A stretch of 64,000 nucleotides of DNA, from the NCBI GenBank assembly GCA_038503075.1, contig JBCAML010000003.1:1116001-1180000 (forward strand). Direction: 5' to 3'. Each line of letters starts with the position of its first letter. The first letter of the stretch is position 1. This stretch comes from Gyromitra esculenta. Lineage: Eukaryota > Ascomycota > Pezizomycetes > Pezizales > Discinaceae. The position numbers were made by a program, and so were the translations under genes. This document shows positions 49,628 through 62,330 of the stretch, in pieces. The notes below the pieces were generated by a model. That model worked only from the letters and a program-made list of their open reading frames with translations. It searched no databases and had not been told where the DNA came from.

Positions 49628-52595
49628 CATAGGATATGACTCTTCATTCAGGGCATACGACCCCCTACAGGGCAACGAGGCCAGGTTTATTGAGGCATAT
49701 CACTAGATAACGGATTGCCGGGGGGTCGCCTACAGTCTTTTAGAGTCCTCAATTGAATTGATCTTCCCATGTATTCGTCGATATATAAATAACTAGCAGT
49801 CAACCAGCAACTCTCTCAATTATTCTATGTATGAGTATTTATCTGCGCCCCGCAGTTATCACTTTTGACCTCCGATTTCGAGTCGAGCTATCAATACATG
49901 ATCCAGGATCTTGGTAGCAGATCGAGGTTCCGAAACCGGGGGCACGTGATCACTCGTACTTATTTTTTCTTTTTTGGAGTGAAGAAAAAGAAAGGCATTG
50001 TTTGTTCGGAAATGTCTCCCGTCATATCATGTCAACCGGAGCTTGTGAGGGTAATTATTCTCTTATTATGCTGAAAGTTGCGGTTCGTTTGAGACCCCGA
50101 ACTATCGTGGGCCTAGTGAGTGAAGAGGATCTCTCTACTACATGCATGTAGCTTGTAATTAGAAGCTTGAGCGTGCTAGAACGTTACTTAAAATGGAAAA
50201 GTCTGACTTTCAGAAATTTTTAGCCCCAACGGTAGAGGCCTGCAATTTAAGATCCGGACTCGTCTAGGGCATCCGATCAACTTAATAAAAAGAGTCCGAT
50301 TTCCTACTCTGACACCAACTCTAGAATGTAGGTAGAGTTGTAGAGTTGCGATAGTTGCCGATCCACGCTCATAGACTATCACTCGTTGCATGCAAGCGCG
50401 CTGGTGGGTTCGCAAAACCTGACTCTCACATGCACAAATCGAATCTCTTAGCAAGTGTTGATATATGGGATTTAACGCGTTCGGTATACAGAATACCCTA
50501 ACAATAGTCATTTAGAGTTGGTAGACTGTTCCTAATGCCACTCAATTTTCCCTTATCTCTTGGGTTTTCGTTCCCCGCCGGTGTCGTGCGCCACAGCCTT
50601 CACAGCACTATCTATAGATTATTTGAAAACTTATGAACTTAGACCTCGGAATTTTATAGAATTTGAATAGCTTGCGCTAGCCCCCGGTACACTTTTACTT
50701 TTTTCGCACTATAAGGTTTAAGTGTGGTATTTCTATTTGAACCCTAGAGTTCTCGCGAGAGCTAACACTGCTACTCATACTGTTAGATATGTAATTGTAC
50801 CTTCTTTGGACGTCTTGGCGAAAAGGCGGTCCTTCAATTGGCGCCTTTGATCACTGAGTATGTGAAGTATACATAGCTGAGTCGTACTTTGGTAGACACT
50901 GTACATGTGCATGAGCGCAGCATGTATCAGTAGGTCAAGTTATAAGGCACCCAATCATTGAACAAGGAAAGGATCTCGCGGCTAGTACGGAATTGGAGCC
51001 AATTTATGTGATTTAATGTTAACTGCCGCCCATAAAGTTACAACTTTGTGCGTATGTGATACCTTGCAATAGAAAAAAGTAGAGTGCTTGTATGAAGGAG
51101 ACCATTTCCCAGTGACGCTTCTCCGGGTTTCGTTGGGGCCCCACAGATATGCTATCGATTCCCCTTTGTAGAGCTTCCCCCGAGAAGAGCCATTGGGAAA
51201 CGCTTGTCACACCGTGAACTGTTTCAATTTCTGAGCTAAACCCGATACCCTGGTTTCATGCAACTTACGAACGGTTAGACAGTTCCGCGTCACGTAGAGT
51301 ATATGATTTTGCAAATCTCCGCAAACGCATGAATCCCGGGCAATCTTCGATAGATTGTTCAGGCACTCATGTAACAGGAGCGTCCGCGGAAGCGGCGCTC
51401 TAAATTCAATGCCTAACTCTATGCTTCAAATCTCCCCGTCAGGACATGGCGGATTTGTTTATCCACTCGACAATTCACCAGCGACCCCAGGATCTTGGTT
51501 TAAGCGAGGATCGTTCCGTTCCGCCCAAAACCAGCTTTATTTTACCTGGCCAGCTCCAAACACTATATCGCCATGGTTCATGTAGAACAGGAACTGCTAC
51601 TGTGGTGGAGTATGCCTAGATGAACATCAAACCCTACCACCCCCGATCATGAAATCCTCAGTGTGTACTTGGTTGTACTGCAGGAACTGCACTAGCCAAA
51701 TAACGTGTGGTACACTCTCGCCTCAAAAACACGTATTTAAATATTCCTAGAGGCCACCTTTGTTGTTACATCGAAGCTCATTGGATACAGGAATGGAGTG
51801 CATAGAATACTTTTATTGCTCGATTTGCCCACTAGCCCTCCACAACAATTCCCCTCCGATGTTTTCCTTACAAAAGTTGCAAAGAATATAGGGAAATCAA
51901 CGAGCATTCGAGGATCTCTGGTGGCTTTCAATACTCGAAATCTGGGCCTCGGCAGCCGGCCCTCTCTCCCGGATTGCTGAGTAAACCAGAAATAGCCGCC
52001 TGCATTAGTGGCCGGTCCACGTCCGTAACGTTCTCGCCCGACCCCACCAACTCCCCCTATTACTTCACACAGGAGGCCCGTTGCTTGCATTGCATATCAC
52101 CACCGGATTTTCTGATCTTGACATGCACTGCAAAAATCCCTGTCAGTGAGACATGCAGCTTGCCTGCTTTTTCTTCTTGGAGGGTGGGACTTTCATAATT
52201 ACCTTCAAAGTTCTCAACAAGCCCGACCTTTTAAAACTAGGAAGAACGACCCTGCGTACTTTCTTTCCCCTTACTGCACAGACATCAAGTTCCAGATCCC
52301 TCTTCAGCGTTGGTGGTGTTTTGGATATCTACAATTATTTGAACATATGCTTTCTCTGAAGGCTTTTGTTAATCCATGACCGGTAGTAGAATTTCTCACT
52401 TCTATACAGTTTATTTAGAGTTACACTTTTCTTGTTACCAGCCAATTCATTTATTTATTCACTCCGAGTTATATGCTCGGTTTTCCATCACAAAAACAAG
52501 AGTACCTTGAGAAATCTCTCCGGGGGCTTTCTAAAAATCTATTATTTTACTACAGCTGTTTAATATGTAAAGAAAAAAGAAACTAACGATTATAG
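49628..52595. other. Gene-poor stretch that may hide upstream exons
   Basis: From about 51350 to 52380 the DNA is richer in GC and has several short open frames, but I could not link any to the splice-supported exons at 52.6 kb. The missing start of that gene may lie here. Confidence 0.45.
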
Positions 52596-53302
52596 TATAG
52601 GTTGGGGAAGGCGGTCGAAGAAACGACCTAAACGAACAGGCTCTGCTAGAGTGACTTCGGTAGCCGCAGCAGGTGACCCTTCCGAATCTGCGACGCCAAC
52701 AGATGTAGCGTCCATTACAAAAACAATACCTCCAAACGAAACACCCCAGATAGATTCTCGAGATAACGTCCATTTCTCAGAAACACATACTACGAATAAC
52801 AATGTACCATACCATTCACAAAACGCCCCTAAAAACCACCAAGCAACCGAAGCAGGAAACCCACCACCTCCTACAGCACTGGAATCAAGATCTCCTCGAT
52901 GTTACCCGCGCACAGTAAGTTTATTGCCGAGAAACACTGCCGAGAGCCTCGATGGCGGGTACTTAACAGGACGAAAAGTCTAACAAAACTATAGCTAGTC
53001 AATGGAGTGTACTATTTGCATGATCCGAGTTCTCTCCCACAACCTCTTGGTGTATGTGGAATCCGCTCTTTCGAGTGGATAACAATGCTAACCTTCAACA
53101 GCAGGGATATTTGGCTTGGGCTTCTTTAGAGCACGAAGCTGCCCGTCGGTTATCACCACGGCGCTCAGGAGAGTCAAGGTGGAACAATCGAACTTTGCGA
53201 TATTGGCATCTCTCAACAGACTTTAGTAGATTTAGAGAAGATAGCGATGAGGAAGAAACTGCCCACTCGGACGTAAATGGTTCGCTAGTTTCCATTCAAT
53301 GA
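52596..53302 (+). CDS. Three-exon 3' part of an unrecognised gene
   Basis: Exons 52596-52914, 52995-53051 and 53105-53302 join in phase 0 twice. The first exon is preceded by an ACTAAC branch and TATAG acceptor. The introns are GTAAGT to CTATAG and GTATGT to CAGCAG with a GCTAAC branch, so splicing is well supported. The translated part starts basic (RRSKKRPKR), continues Thr/Ser/Pro/Asn-rich, then gives VNGVYYLHDPSS, GYLAWASLEHEAARRLSP and an acidic end with EDSDEEE before the stop. A basic patch followed by a polar tail is what the cytoplasmic side of a single-pass membrane protein looks like, so the upstream part could encode an extracellular domain and membrane segment. I found no start codon or family. 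Confidence 0.5.
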
Positions 53303-55213
53303 ATTAACTTGTTTCTCAAAATACGGTTGGATCACAGAGATGGCTGACATTTAATCTAGGAGCTACCGAAGGAAGACTCCAACATGTCGATGGAGGGCAA
53401 ACTTTGCAAGACGATTGTATACGCAGGGACGTTGCTAATCGGTCAGCAACGATGATTCAACGAAATCCCACTTCTCAACGACCGTATACTGCACCCCCTC
53501 ACCAGTGCGAGCACTAAGGGATAAGGTGGGTGTGACTACTGTCACGGAACCTAGATATGTAATCTGCTTTGTATATCCATGTTTATGATCAGTATTCTAT
53601 TCGGTGTCTGGTGAATATATGGGCAGTATCTTGGCTACGATGTAGAGAATCCTTGTTATACATAGTATAACCTAAATAGCTGATTAATTTAACACTCTTC
53701 TGGGTTACCTAGTAATTCTGATGGTCTCGGCGCGGAAATCGCAACATGAACTATGTATATGCATTTCCGAATCTTCGTAGCGAAAAACTATTTGACGCTT
53801 CTTGTAGACTTACGTGTATATGTAGACGTATGTAACTGCGCAAGGAACCCTCTATCCTTCAAACCAAAGATTATTCTTTCTAAATCATGTTCCCCCCTTT
53901 CTACAGCTTATCCGACAACGAGAAAGCCCTGATAATCGAATTTTGACCTTGGAAGTGTTTGAGGAGAAAGGGATAAATGATTTTACAAAACCCCACAGGC
54001 CTAGGCCGATTAGCCAAACGTACCCAAAGTCATATGCTCCACTATTATGCATTACGTCCACAAGCCTAGGAGCGTGCTAAAAGAAACCTTTTAAGTTATT
54101 AATCCCTTTATAAATTTATGTACACACAAATGTGCGATCTAGGGAAGTTTCAACTGAGTGGTGCTTTTCGTGTTTAGCATATGTTGCAGGGATGCTTAAG
54201 TTTCGGAAGAAAATTGTGTAATTTTTCGGTAGTCACTACGTACGGGAAGGGAAGTCCCAGATTGTGTAGTATGCAGTGTAATCAGAGTCCCGGTTCGACT
54301 TAACCACACTGTAGCTGGGCTTCGTGTTGAGCAACAGCAACATGTAGAATGAAATAAATTTAGATTATTTAATGGAATTATTTTGCACTCAAGCTGCGGG
54401 GTTACCCGATTGCAAGCCCTGTTATTATCTCGAAGCTAGGCGATGTCTCATGCACACATACAGCTCTGTCGATCTCGCTTAAGCTCTTTAAAGGTTATGG
54501 TACCTGAATGGCTGGTACTGCTCTACTAGGACAATTGACTAACTGCAGGACGATTGATCAGACCGCAGGGCAAAAGAAAAAATCTTTATATACGTGCACA
54601 TCGCATCCAAGCTCAAGTTAGTGGTTTTCAGGACTGGGAACCGGAATAAACCTAAATTGGCAAAAACCACCTAGAGCTAGTTAGAGTATAGCGTTTTGCA
54701 AGTGCATATATAGGAATGGTATATGTATATCAACGTACATAGAAGCTCGAGCTTTCACGTGCGCTTCTAGTGTCAGAAGATGCGCTTGCCTCAAATAGAC
54801 TATAACTCTAGTCGAGTGATCCTCTATGATCTTTTTAACACGAGTGTTGATCCACTGTTTCAGGATAGAAATCTTTTAGCAATAAATTATCTTGCTGATC
54901 TTACTTGAACTAACAAATTTAGTCCTGGTTACTGGGGTCAGCCTAGTTCTGAAAGTGGATCTTTCGGCGATCGGAAAATCAATTGATCAAAGCGAGGCCG
55001 AGTATATAGTATTGGCCATCGTTTCACAGCATGGTTGTCTAAATTCTTGCAATTAATTATCTAAATTTAATTATAATTATTTTCGTGTACGATGTGCATA
55101 AGCACCAGATGAGCAAGATATCAAAATACTATTTACCCGTAATTCGGACCCGAAAACTAAAACCATCAAAAGGATGAGATATAAATCTAATTTGGGTTGA
55201 ATGTACCTAATGA

Positions 55214-55248
<35 letters not shown>

Positions 55249-58119
55249 GATACAAACCTAAGATTATATAGCCATACAAATATGTATATGATAAGAAAGA
55301 TATGGCGAGCATCCTCAAAAACGCGAACGAAACCGTACATTTGCCAATCTAATTCCTCGATAAGCTAGTTTCTCAGGCCTTCGCCTTTCATTCGCCAATC
55401 AGTCCTTCTTCATAGATGAGCTGTTGTGTGACTTTAATTCTGAAACACACTCACTAGCACTTTCTACTTTATAGAGTTTCAACAAGAATACGATATTTCA
55501 TTGTTCCGCAAAAGTATGGGTCGATAAGTCTCGGGGATTTTGTATGGTAGTAATATTTCATATTTTACCTTAACCCTTTGTCCGGAGGTGTAACTGTTGA
55601 GGCTACAATACAATGGTTGAGCAAGATTTACGTTACAACTGAATTGCCTCAAGGTTAATTAATCAATTCCGGGGCTCTGAAGTAGAGGTGCATGCATCAA
55701 GCTTAAGCGACGTCGAACTAGTTGAAGGATTGCCCGGTTATCCACTGCAGATATAGCTTATTTTTTTTTTTTGGAAAACATCAAACTCCTCAATCAGGGG
55801 TTTTAATCTAGTTAGACTACTCATGACCAGAAACGTGAGCATAAATCACTTGGATTTACTTAATGGGAAATGCGCAACCATCAAGCCTAAGTTAAAGATT
55901 AGCTATTTCAACGAAATAGGAACGCGCGTAAGCTTGAACCATATATGCAATATAACTACCCTCACCGCGATACTCAGAACATCCTAGCATATTATCCAGT
56001 TGGATACCACCTAATTCACTATTAGATATCTACCGAGAAATTTCTGTGGTCTGTACATTGGTGCACCGGTTTAACGAGAAACTTGCTATAAGGTAAGTTG
56101 TCGAGTGATTATCTATGAATAGAATCTTACGATCTACCTAACTTTACTAACATACCTACATGTAGCTAAAATTCTACTAAAAAGCGGACTATGCATGTTG
56201 GTTTGAGATTTTTAACGGGCTAGATTTGCATGCTACCCTGGCTTGCAAGTACTCTATCAACTTCATACCCCTAGTGTTTTCAGGTTCCTACCTAGTTACA
56301 TTTCACTAGCGCATAAAGCTAGGTCGTGTCAGTTGGAGTAGGACCTGGAATATAGCTAAATGCAAGCTAGGGCCAAGATTCTCTGATATATTGGTTTCCT
56401 ACGATATTCACCGACATTTTTTTCTTCTCTTATACTTTCAATACACCTAAAATTATGATTACCTTTACTTAGTCTGCCATATCTCTGGGAGAATTTACTG
56501 GCCTATTGGGTCGTGTTTTCAACTCTCATAGACTCGTAAAGATCTCTTCGATCACTACCACTACATATGGTGCTGTCGGTGAGAAACGTTTGTGTACAAT
56601 GGCCCGATCAGGGCCAAGAGAATATATGATTGTCAAAAAACGTAAGAAATATGGCGCCAGGGGTTATGCAAGTGATCGATCGAAGCTAAAACCAATCTAA
56701 ATACCAAACAAGCATTTTCGCTTATTTTCCCGAAGAATTTATTGATGCGCTGATCACTACACGTTACTATATGTACATGTAAATATTATAACCCACCAAG
56801 GCTGTTTGTTGTACACAACAACGCATACGGAATACACGCACAGTATGAAAAGGGGGATGGAATTAATGTGGCAGTGAGATGCCGTAGTACTGCTTCGCTT
56901 CAGACTTATTTCGACACATACACTCTTTTCGAATCCGGTAACATTTTCACCCCGTTTTTTCGTACTATAGTTTAGGTTACTGCCGGAAGTGACACATTCC
57001 CGTGGAAGGATGAATTTATGTACGACATTTTGAACTAGACGCGCATAAATTGCACTTCCCATACACGCACTTAAACTGTGGGGTAACTGGGTTTAGATAT
57101 ATAATAGGGGCTTGACTCTGTTAGGTCACATTTTTATATAGCCTGTAGGTATGCTGTAGTAACCATTCTCTGAAGCCTTGCAGTTTACAAGGAATATCTT
57201 TTTACACACGTTAATTAAGGGGCTATCAGATTAGATACCCCGCCCACAATTGTGCAGCGTTTTATGAATAGACTAAGTCTAAGATCTACGTATGATAGGG
57301 TTGTATTAAAGCTATTCATGCTGCATACATATATTCTCAATCTGTTACATAGTTACATATATAGCCGCGAGTACTATACTGATTCTTGATATAGCTAGTA
57401 TTTTGCTTTTATTCATTCGTTCATTCAAATTCATTGGCCACGGGCTTAGCGTTCGCTTTTATTCTCCAAGGGGTTTTTAAATTTTTCTAACAGCTGAGCT
57501 CTTCAAGATATATACCGTTAGTACTAGTAGTAGGCCGTTGACATACATATAATGTACAGCTTACCGTTTCTCTATAGGTTTTAGCTAGCTACAATACGTG
57601 AAATTGGTATGGTGTTCTGATCCCGGTTGGTGTGGAATCCAACTTGTTGTGTGGCGTAGTTTTATTTCTGAAGAATATGTTCTAGCGATGGGATGGGACA
57701 CCCACAAATTTCGCGATTTCTCGAATGGACTGCTCTTTCTATGGCCCGTGACTGGCCTGGCCCATTGCTGAATGGTCCAGAGCATAGATATAAATGGATA
57801 ACCTGGATAGGTAAAGTGTATGTACACAGCAATGTAATTTTTTTTCACCAAAAAGACGTCGACCTGTACATGCATATGTATCGATATCATGATATAAATT
57901 CCACTAGAAAAGTTTCACCTGCACCATTAGAATGTCCTTTTCACCTCCATTTACAGAGTATATTCGCAGTGATGATCGGGCTTGAATTATCCAGAATATT
58001 CATGGCTAAAGGGGACCCATACTTACAATAAGATTACAAACCACACACTACTTTTTTTATATCTATAGTTTGTAGTCGCCACTCAGTGACTCGTAGTCGA
58101 CAGCTAGGTAATCCTCATT
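53303..58119. other. Gene-poor stretch
   Basis: About 4.8 kb of AT-rich DNA without a supported gene. It has a CAA microsatellite near 55217-55248 and TACATGTA at 56157-56164 and 56774-56781. Confidence 0.5.
55217..55248. repeat. CAA trinucleotide microsatellite
   Basis: About ten uninterrupted CAA units in non-coding DNA. Confidence 0.9.
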
Positions 58120-60407
58120 TTATTCTCTGCTCCAACCAAACCCGTACCGCCTACTCTTCCTTTCAAGGTCCCTTTGTAATTTCCTTTTGCTCTTCAAACC
58201 TATACCACCAAAATCTTCCTTCAACATCTTTGATTTAGAAACCAGACTTGCTACCGAAGAAAAGGTGCCTGGGTGACACGGCAAACAATCACTGTGAGTA
58301 TTTCTGAGCACAACAATGAAATTTACCAATGCAATAAAATTGCATACAATCGCTAAACTAATACTAATAGCATCCCCAACATATGTGGTAGAGTCGAAAT
58401 CACTTGCTGAGACCTGTAGAGATCCCAACAAAATTATCCATAGATCTGGAGCTAGTGAATTAAATGTTACTAGGCCTAGTATTCCGTGGCCATTTTGAAA
58501 AGCTAATATGGTAACTCACCCTGGCATTATGGTGGTATAATCTTCCCATAAGATTTTGGGTCTTTGATAACGAGAGAGTGTGTGTTTATGATAGGGCGCG
58601 ATAATCTTCGGCTCGCTATCAACTACTTCATAGATAGACTGTAGGCTTTATCAGCTCCAGTATCTGTTTATGTTTGAATAGATTAAAAGAATTAGTTGGT
58701 TTAAACATACCTTGATAAAAATACCCAAAATAAGGTATAAGTTCGGAGGTAATGGTAATCTGTAACTTCCCCTGTTCTCTACCGCTAATATTTGGACGAG
58801 GATGAAGATGGATCCGGCAAGAATGACTGCTAAGGTAGATGCAAACAATAACAAAGGTGCAGCATCTAACATAGAAATCCTTTTACGGCGTGGAAATCTA
58901 TAGATTGGAAACCCCCAGATCCAATCACTGCAGCGTTTACAGTGGATAGATACTGACGATACTATCGCTATCGCGCGTCGATTTCTGAGGAATTTCCAAG
59001 ATTTCCAAGATTTTTACCACCTATAGCGGATGTTTGGATTTACCAGAGATTTAGCTAGCCATCCGCATACTCGGTTTTAAATCTCCGGCCAGCAACATCA
59101 TGTTCAATCTCCTGACTAGTTCGTCCAAGCCCAATACCTTCACCAGGCCATCCCCCCCTTGAAATTAGCCCCGCAACTGCTGCTAACCCGGCGGGATTTC
59201 CATCAAGTCCAGTGTTTCTTGACTGGTATATTTAAAGTAATAGTATTCCACAAATAATCTCGACAGCAAGCATTGATTCGATCACCCTAGCATATATTAG
59301 GTCCACAACTTCCACGCAGAAATTATGTGTTTCCATCATCCAAGCATAGGTTCCACCAGATCTTTTTTCCCAGCTGAACAAAAAGTTCTGAAGGTTCGGG
59401 AGGATAGCGAATGCCACGATATAGGCGGTTCCGGAGATCATACAGGCCCAGTGCCCTTTCTCACTGCTTGAAAGATTCTCAATGGCGCCCAAAAACCATG
59501 GCAATCAATACTTAAAGAATCCTCGCCGAGCGAGCCATTCTCACGGTGTAACTGATAGTACAGTTCGATACGCTGAGCCTCGGCATCGCATAGCCCCCAT
59601 AGGATGCCGAAAACTACAGTAATAACAGTAGGCAAGTAATTCCAAATGATATACTGGGAAGTTTGTATCCTTGAGGATTTGTTGCGGGTTTTTTGAGTGC
59701 GAGTTTCACTACCCGTTAATTCATTTCGAACATTAGCTCTAAGCCACCTAAACAGCTAGGCAAAACCCCAACCTGCTAAGCTAGCATTCTATATAGAACT
59801 TACTTATCTTAGAAGTGATATAATCCTCTCCATGGTCGAGTTTCGATGGTGGGAAATAGCCAAGATGTTTTGGCACAAATTCTGCAGCATACCCATCACG
59901 TAGAGTAGGCGTGTCCTCTGGTTGTAGTGAATACTGCAATAGCAACTCCACAAAAAGCAATAGTGCAATTGAGATAAAAACAAGGAATGTGAGATACGGA
60001 AGCCGAAGCGTAAACGGCCTCCATGAAATAAATGGCTTTTTGGTTGAGATTGCACCGTACTTTCCTTGTATAACTATACTAACAATAGTAGTATTCCAGA
60101 GTTTGAGCGCGCTATTCCAAAGTGTTGTTTTGTCCTTTCGCCATCGGAGAAGCCTGGGAAAGACGCGTATGAGGATAAACGAGAAGATTGATAACCTAAG
60201 AAGCAAGGCTGAGACGATAGCTGATATTTTCAAGTAACTCTTGGTTTCCCTTTGAGCAGGATCTCTAGCCAGGGTGGAAGTATGCGGGTTCACAGTGGAC
60301 TCAAGAAATGAAGCGGAAGAAAAATTGGAAAAGAAAGTGGGTGTTAGGGAGTTGTTGTATACCGATGAAGGTATAGAACATGGAGTTAAAATATGGAAGG
60401 AGTTCAA
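58120..60407 (-). pseudogene. Decayed DUF3433 integral membrane protein gene
   Basis: Read on the minus strand, the pieces follow the DUF3433 plan. First comes a membrane segment then WRPFTLRLPYLTFLVFIS (60.0-60.1 kb). WNYLPTVITVVF and DAEAQRIELYYQL follow (59.5-59.6 kb), then HWACMISGTAYIVAFAILP, then RNTGLDGNPAGLAAVAGL, a second membrane block (58.65-58.9 kb), and finally CHPGTFSSVASLVSKSKML with SRRYGFGW at the end. Damage: no in-frame ATG is found at the 5' end. A one-base frame change near 59459 separates SLSID..PLRIFQ from HWAC. A TAA at 59232-59234 interrupts an otherwise continuous frame (LLL-stop-IYQSRNTG) where CAA (Gln) fits. At least one true intron is likely after 59815. DUF3433 proteins are multi-pass fungal membrane proteins of unknown function. 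Confidence 0.65.
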
Positions 60408-60672
60408 AATTGTAAGGAAAAGTGCGAGAGAAGAAGGGGAAAGAGAAGATAGGGAACTAGAATGGGGATATGGAGATTTAGCGAGATAGGAAAGAGGATT
60501 ATGTAAGAAGAGTTAAGTTTAATTGTTTATGTTTTATTGGAGTTACGTTAAGTAAGATTTGGATTTATATGGTTTTTAGTTAGTTAGTTTGTTTTGTTTT
60601 TTGTTTGTTTTTTGTTTATTTCCCCTTGCTAACCGCCATAACCCATGAGGTTGGATGCGTGTATGATTAATA

Positions 60673-60698
60673 TATCTATCTATCTATCTATCTATCTC
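60673..60698. repeat. TATC microsatellite
   Basis: Six TATC units adjoining the 3' end of the kelch remnant. Confidence 0.85.
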
Positions 60699-62330
60699 TA
60701 GCCAGGGTTATTGAAAATATTAAGCCTAGTTCTGTTTGATCCCAATCATTTATAGGCGCAACAACATTTGCGGGTACTGGTGTGTCACCGAGGTCGCTAG
60801 AATTATTGATGAGTGAAGGTTTTAGGGACGCAGGGATTGAACAACTAACTAGCCTCCAATAGTTCTTCGGATCTGCCCTGCGACTAGATACGTTGCAAGG
60901 CTTGGTTCGTACTCTGCCCAGGGCTTGACAATCAATGCCGCCGACTGCCGACCATCCCAATATTTATCTGATCCTATTGTCAAGTCGAATGTTTCCACTT
61001 CTGAACCTACAGGTTGGCAATACGCTTCATTACTTCCAGCTCCGCATCCGCCATTAAACATCAGAAGCTGCTCATGGGCTAATTCGCACGTTGAAGCTTT
61101 ACGCTCAAATGAACCGCCGTAAAGTGGGATCCAACGGAACCTATATGAGATAATCAGATTCCAGCCGTCTAAAAGAACTGACTTCTTGAAAGAATACATT
61201 GGTAAAGTCAATACCCAAACATCATCAAGAACAACCGTATCTCGTAGCCTCCCTCCACTCCATATGTAGACGCTGTGGCTAGTTTTATCCCATAAAGACA
61301 CGTTTACGGCACAAAAGTCATAGCAATCCTGCGGGACCCGAATTTTTCAGCAATATCCGGTTGATAGCCTGTATTTTGAGAGTATCAATTCCTGGAGACA
61401 ATGTTATACACATCGATATTTCCCAGGGATATCTAATAGGTTTAGCGTCGTACTCCGCTCCTAGGTTCGAAGGAGGTTTGTTCCAACGTACGTATTCTTC
61501 ACAAGATCCCGTAGAACAACCGCCCAGTGCTAGCAATATACCGCTTTTACCGACGGGAACATATACAAATCTCCCGCCAGTTCGAACCGGATTCGAACCT
61601 CGCGGTATGGTTTCACTCTCAAATCTTCGCCGTTCCATGTCAAAAATCGGGAGAGTGTTTAAAGACACCCTTTGTTCCAAGCCTGATGTTGTAGTGTTAT
61701 CGGCCCAGCCACCAAGATAGAACCCCATCTGAATTCTTGGTACACTGATGGCTGCCCCATGCGTGGGCCGTAGACTGGGTGTATTTGTATTTGGTATTAC
61801 AGCCTAGCTACTGTTGCTCTCAAAGTAAGACCAAAGCTCGTTTGCACGTGGAGGAAGCTATGTGTCGAGGAAGATGGGCCAACATCGTACTGGCCTCCAA
61901 ACAGATACAGGCTGTCTTTCCCATCGGACCAAAGCGCACCCATGGAAACATCTGGTACATTTGGAGGGGCTTGTATGTGTTGAATACTCAAGTCTGCATC
62001 AGACTGGTCCATGAATCGTGATCCGGAATCTATAAGTGGCCACGTAAGCAGATGCTCCTGGTTGACGGTTAAAGAATATCACTTGGATACATGCAATACG
62101 ATCGAACCTGTAAGCCGGTCTCATTTTCCGGATCCGAACAGTAAGTACGCCCCCCATTAATGTAGAATCGATTGTTGAGTACAGCACCCATGCATCACAT
62201 CAGCTAAAAGGATTAGTCTTATTGACACAAGATAGTTACTTTGCTCATAGACACTCTGAACGAAAGTTTTGTTGCAGACTATCAATAGTAACCATGATAC
62301 CGATAATAGCAATAACGATGGTGGTGGTAT
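60688..62330 (-). pseudogene. Decayed secreted kelch-repeat protein gene
   Basis: Minus-strand remnants keep kelch landmarks in order: a hydrophobic leader (SLLLLLSVSWLLLIV, about 62.3 kb), VLNNRFYINGG, ALWSDGKDSLYLFGGQYD, PSLRPTHGAAISVP and GFYLGGWADN. Then come GILLALGGC, FCAVNVSLWDKTSHSVYIWSGG, DDVWVLTLP and LMFNGGCGAG. They lie in changing frames. Stops interrupt conserved text: TAG at 61804-61806 after SYFESNSS, and TGA at 61385-61387 in VSRN-stop-YSQNTG where Trp fits. Frame changes occur near 61860, 61410 and 61325, and again near the 3' end (VPANVVAPINDWD in another frame). One intact intron remains, 61197-61141 (GTATTC to TATAG, phase 2). Ancestral product: an extracellular kelch propeller. 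Confidence 0.62.

Noticed and set aside
51737..52090. Minus-strand frame of 117 codons overlapping plus-strand frames
   Set aside because: Overlapping open frames on both strands without splice or family support.
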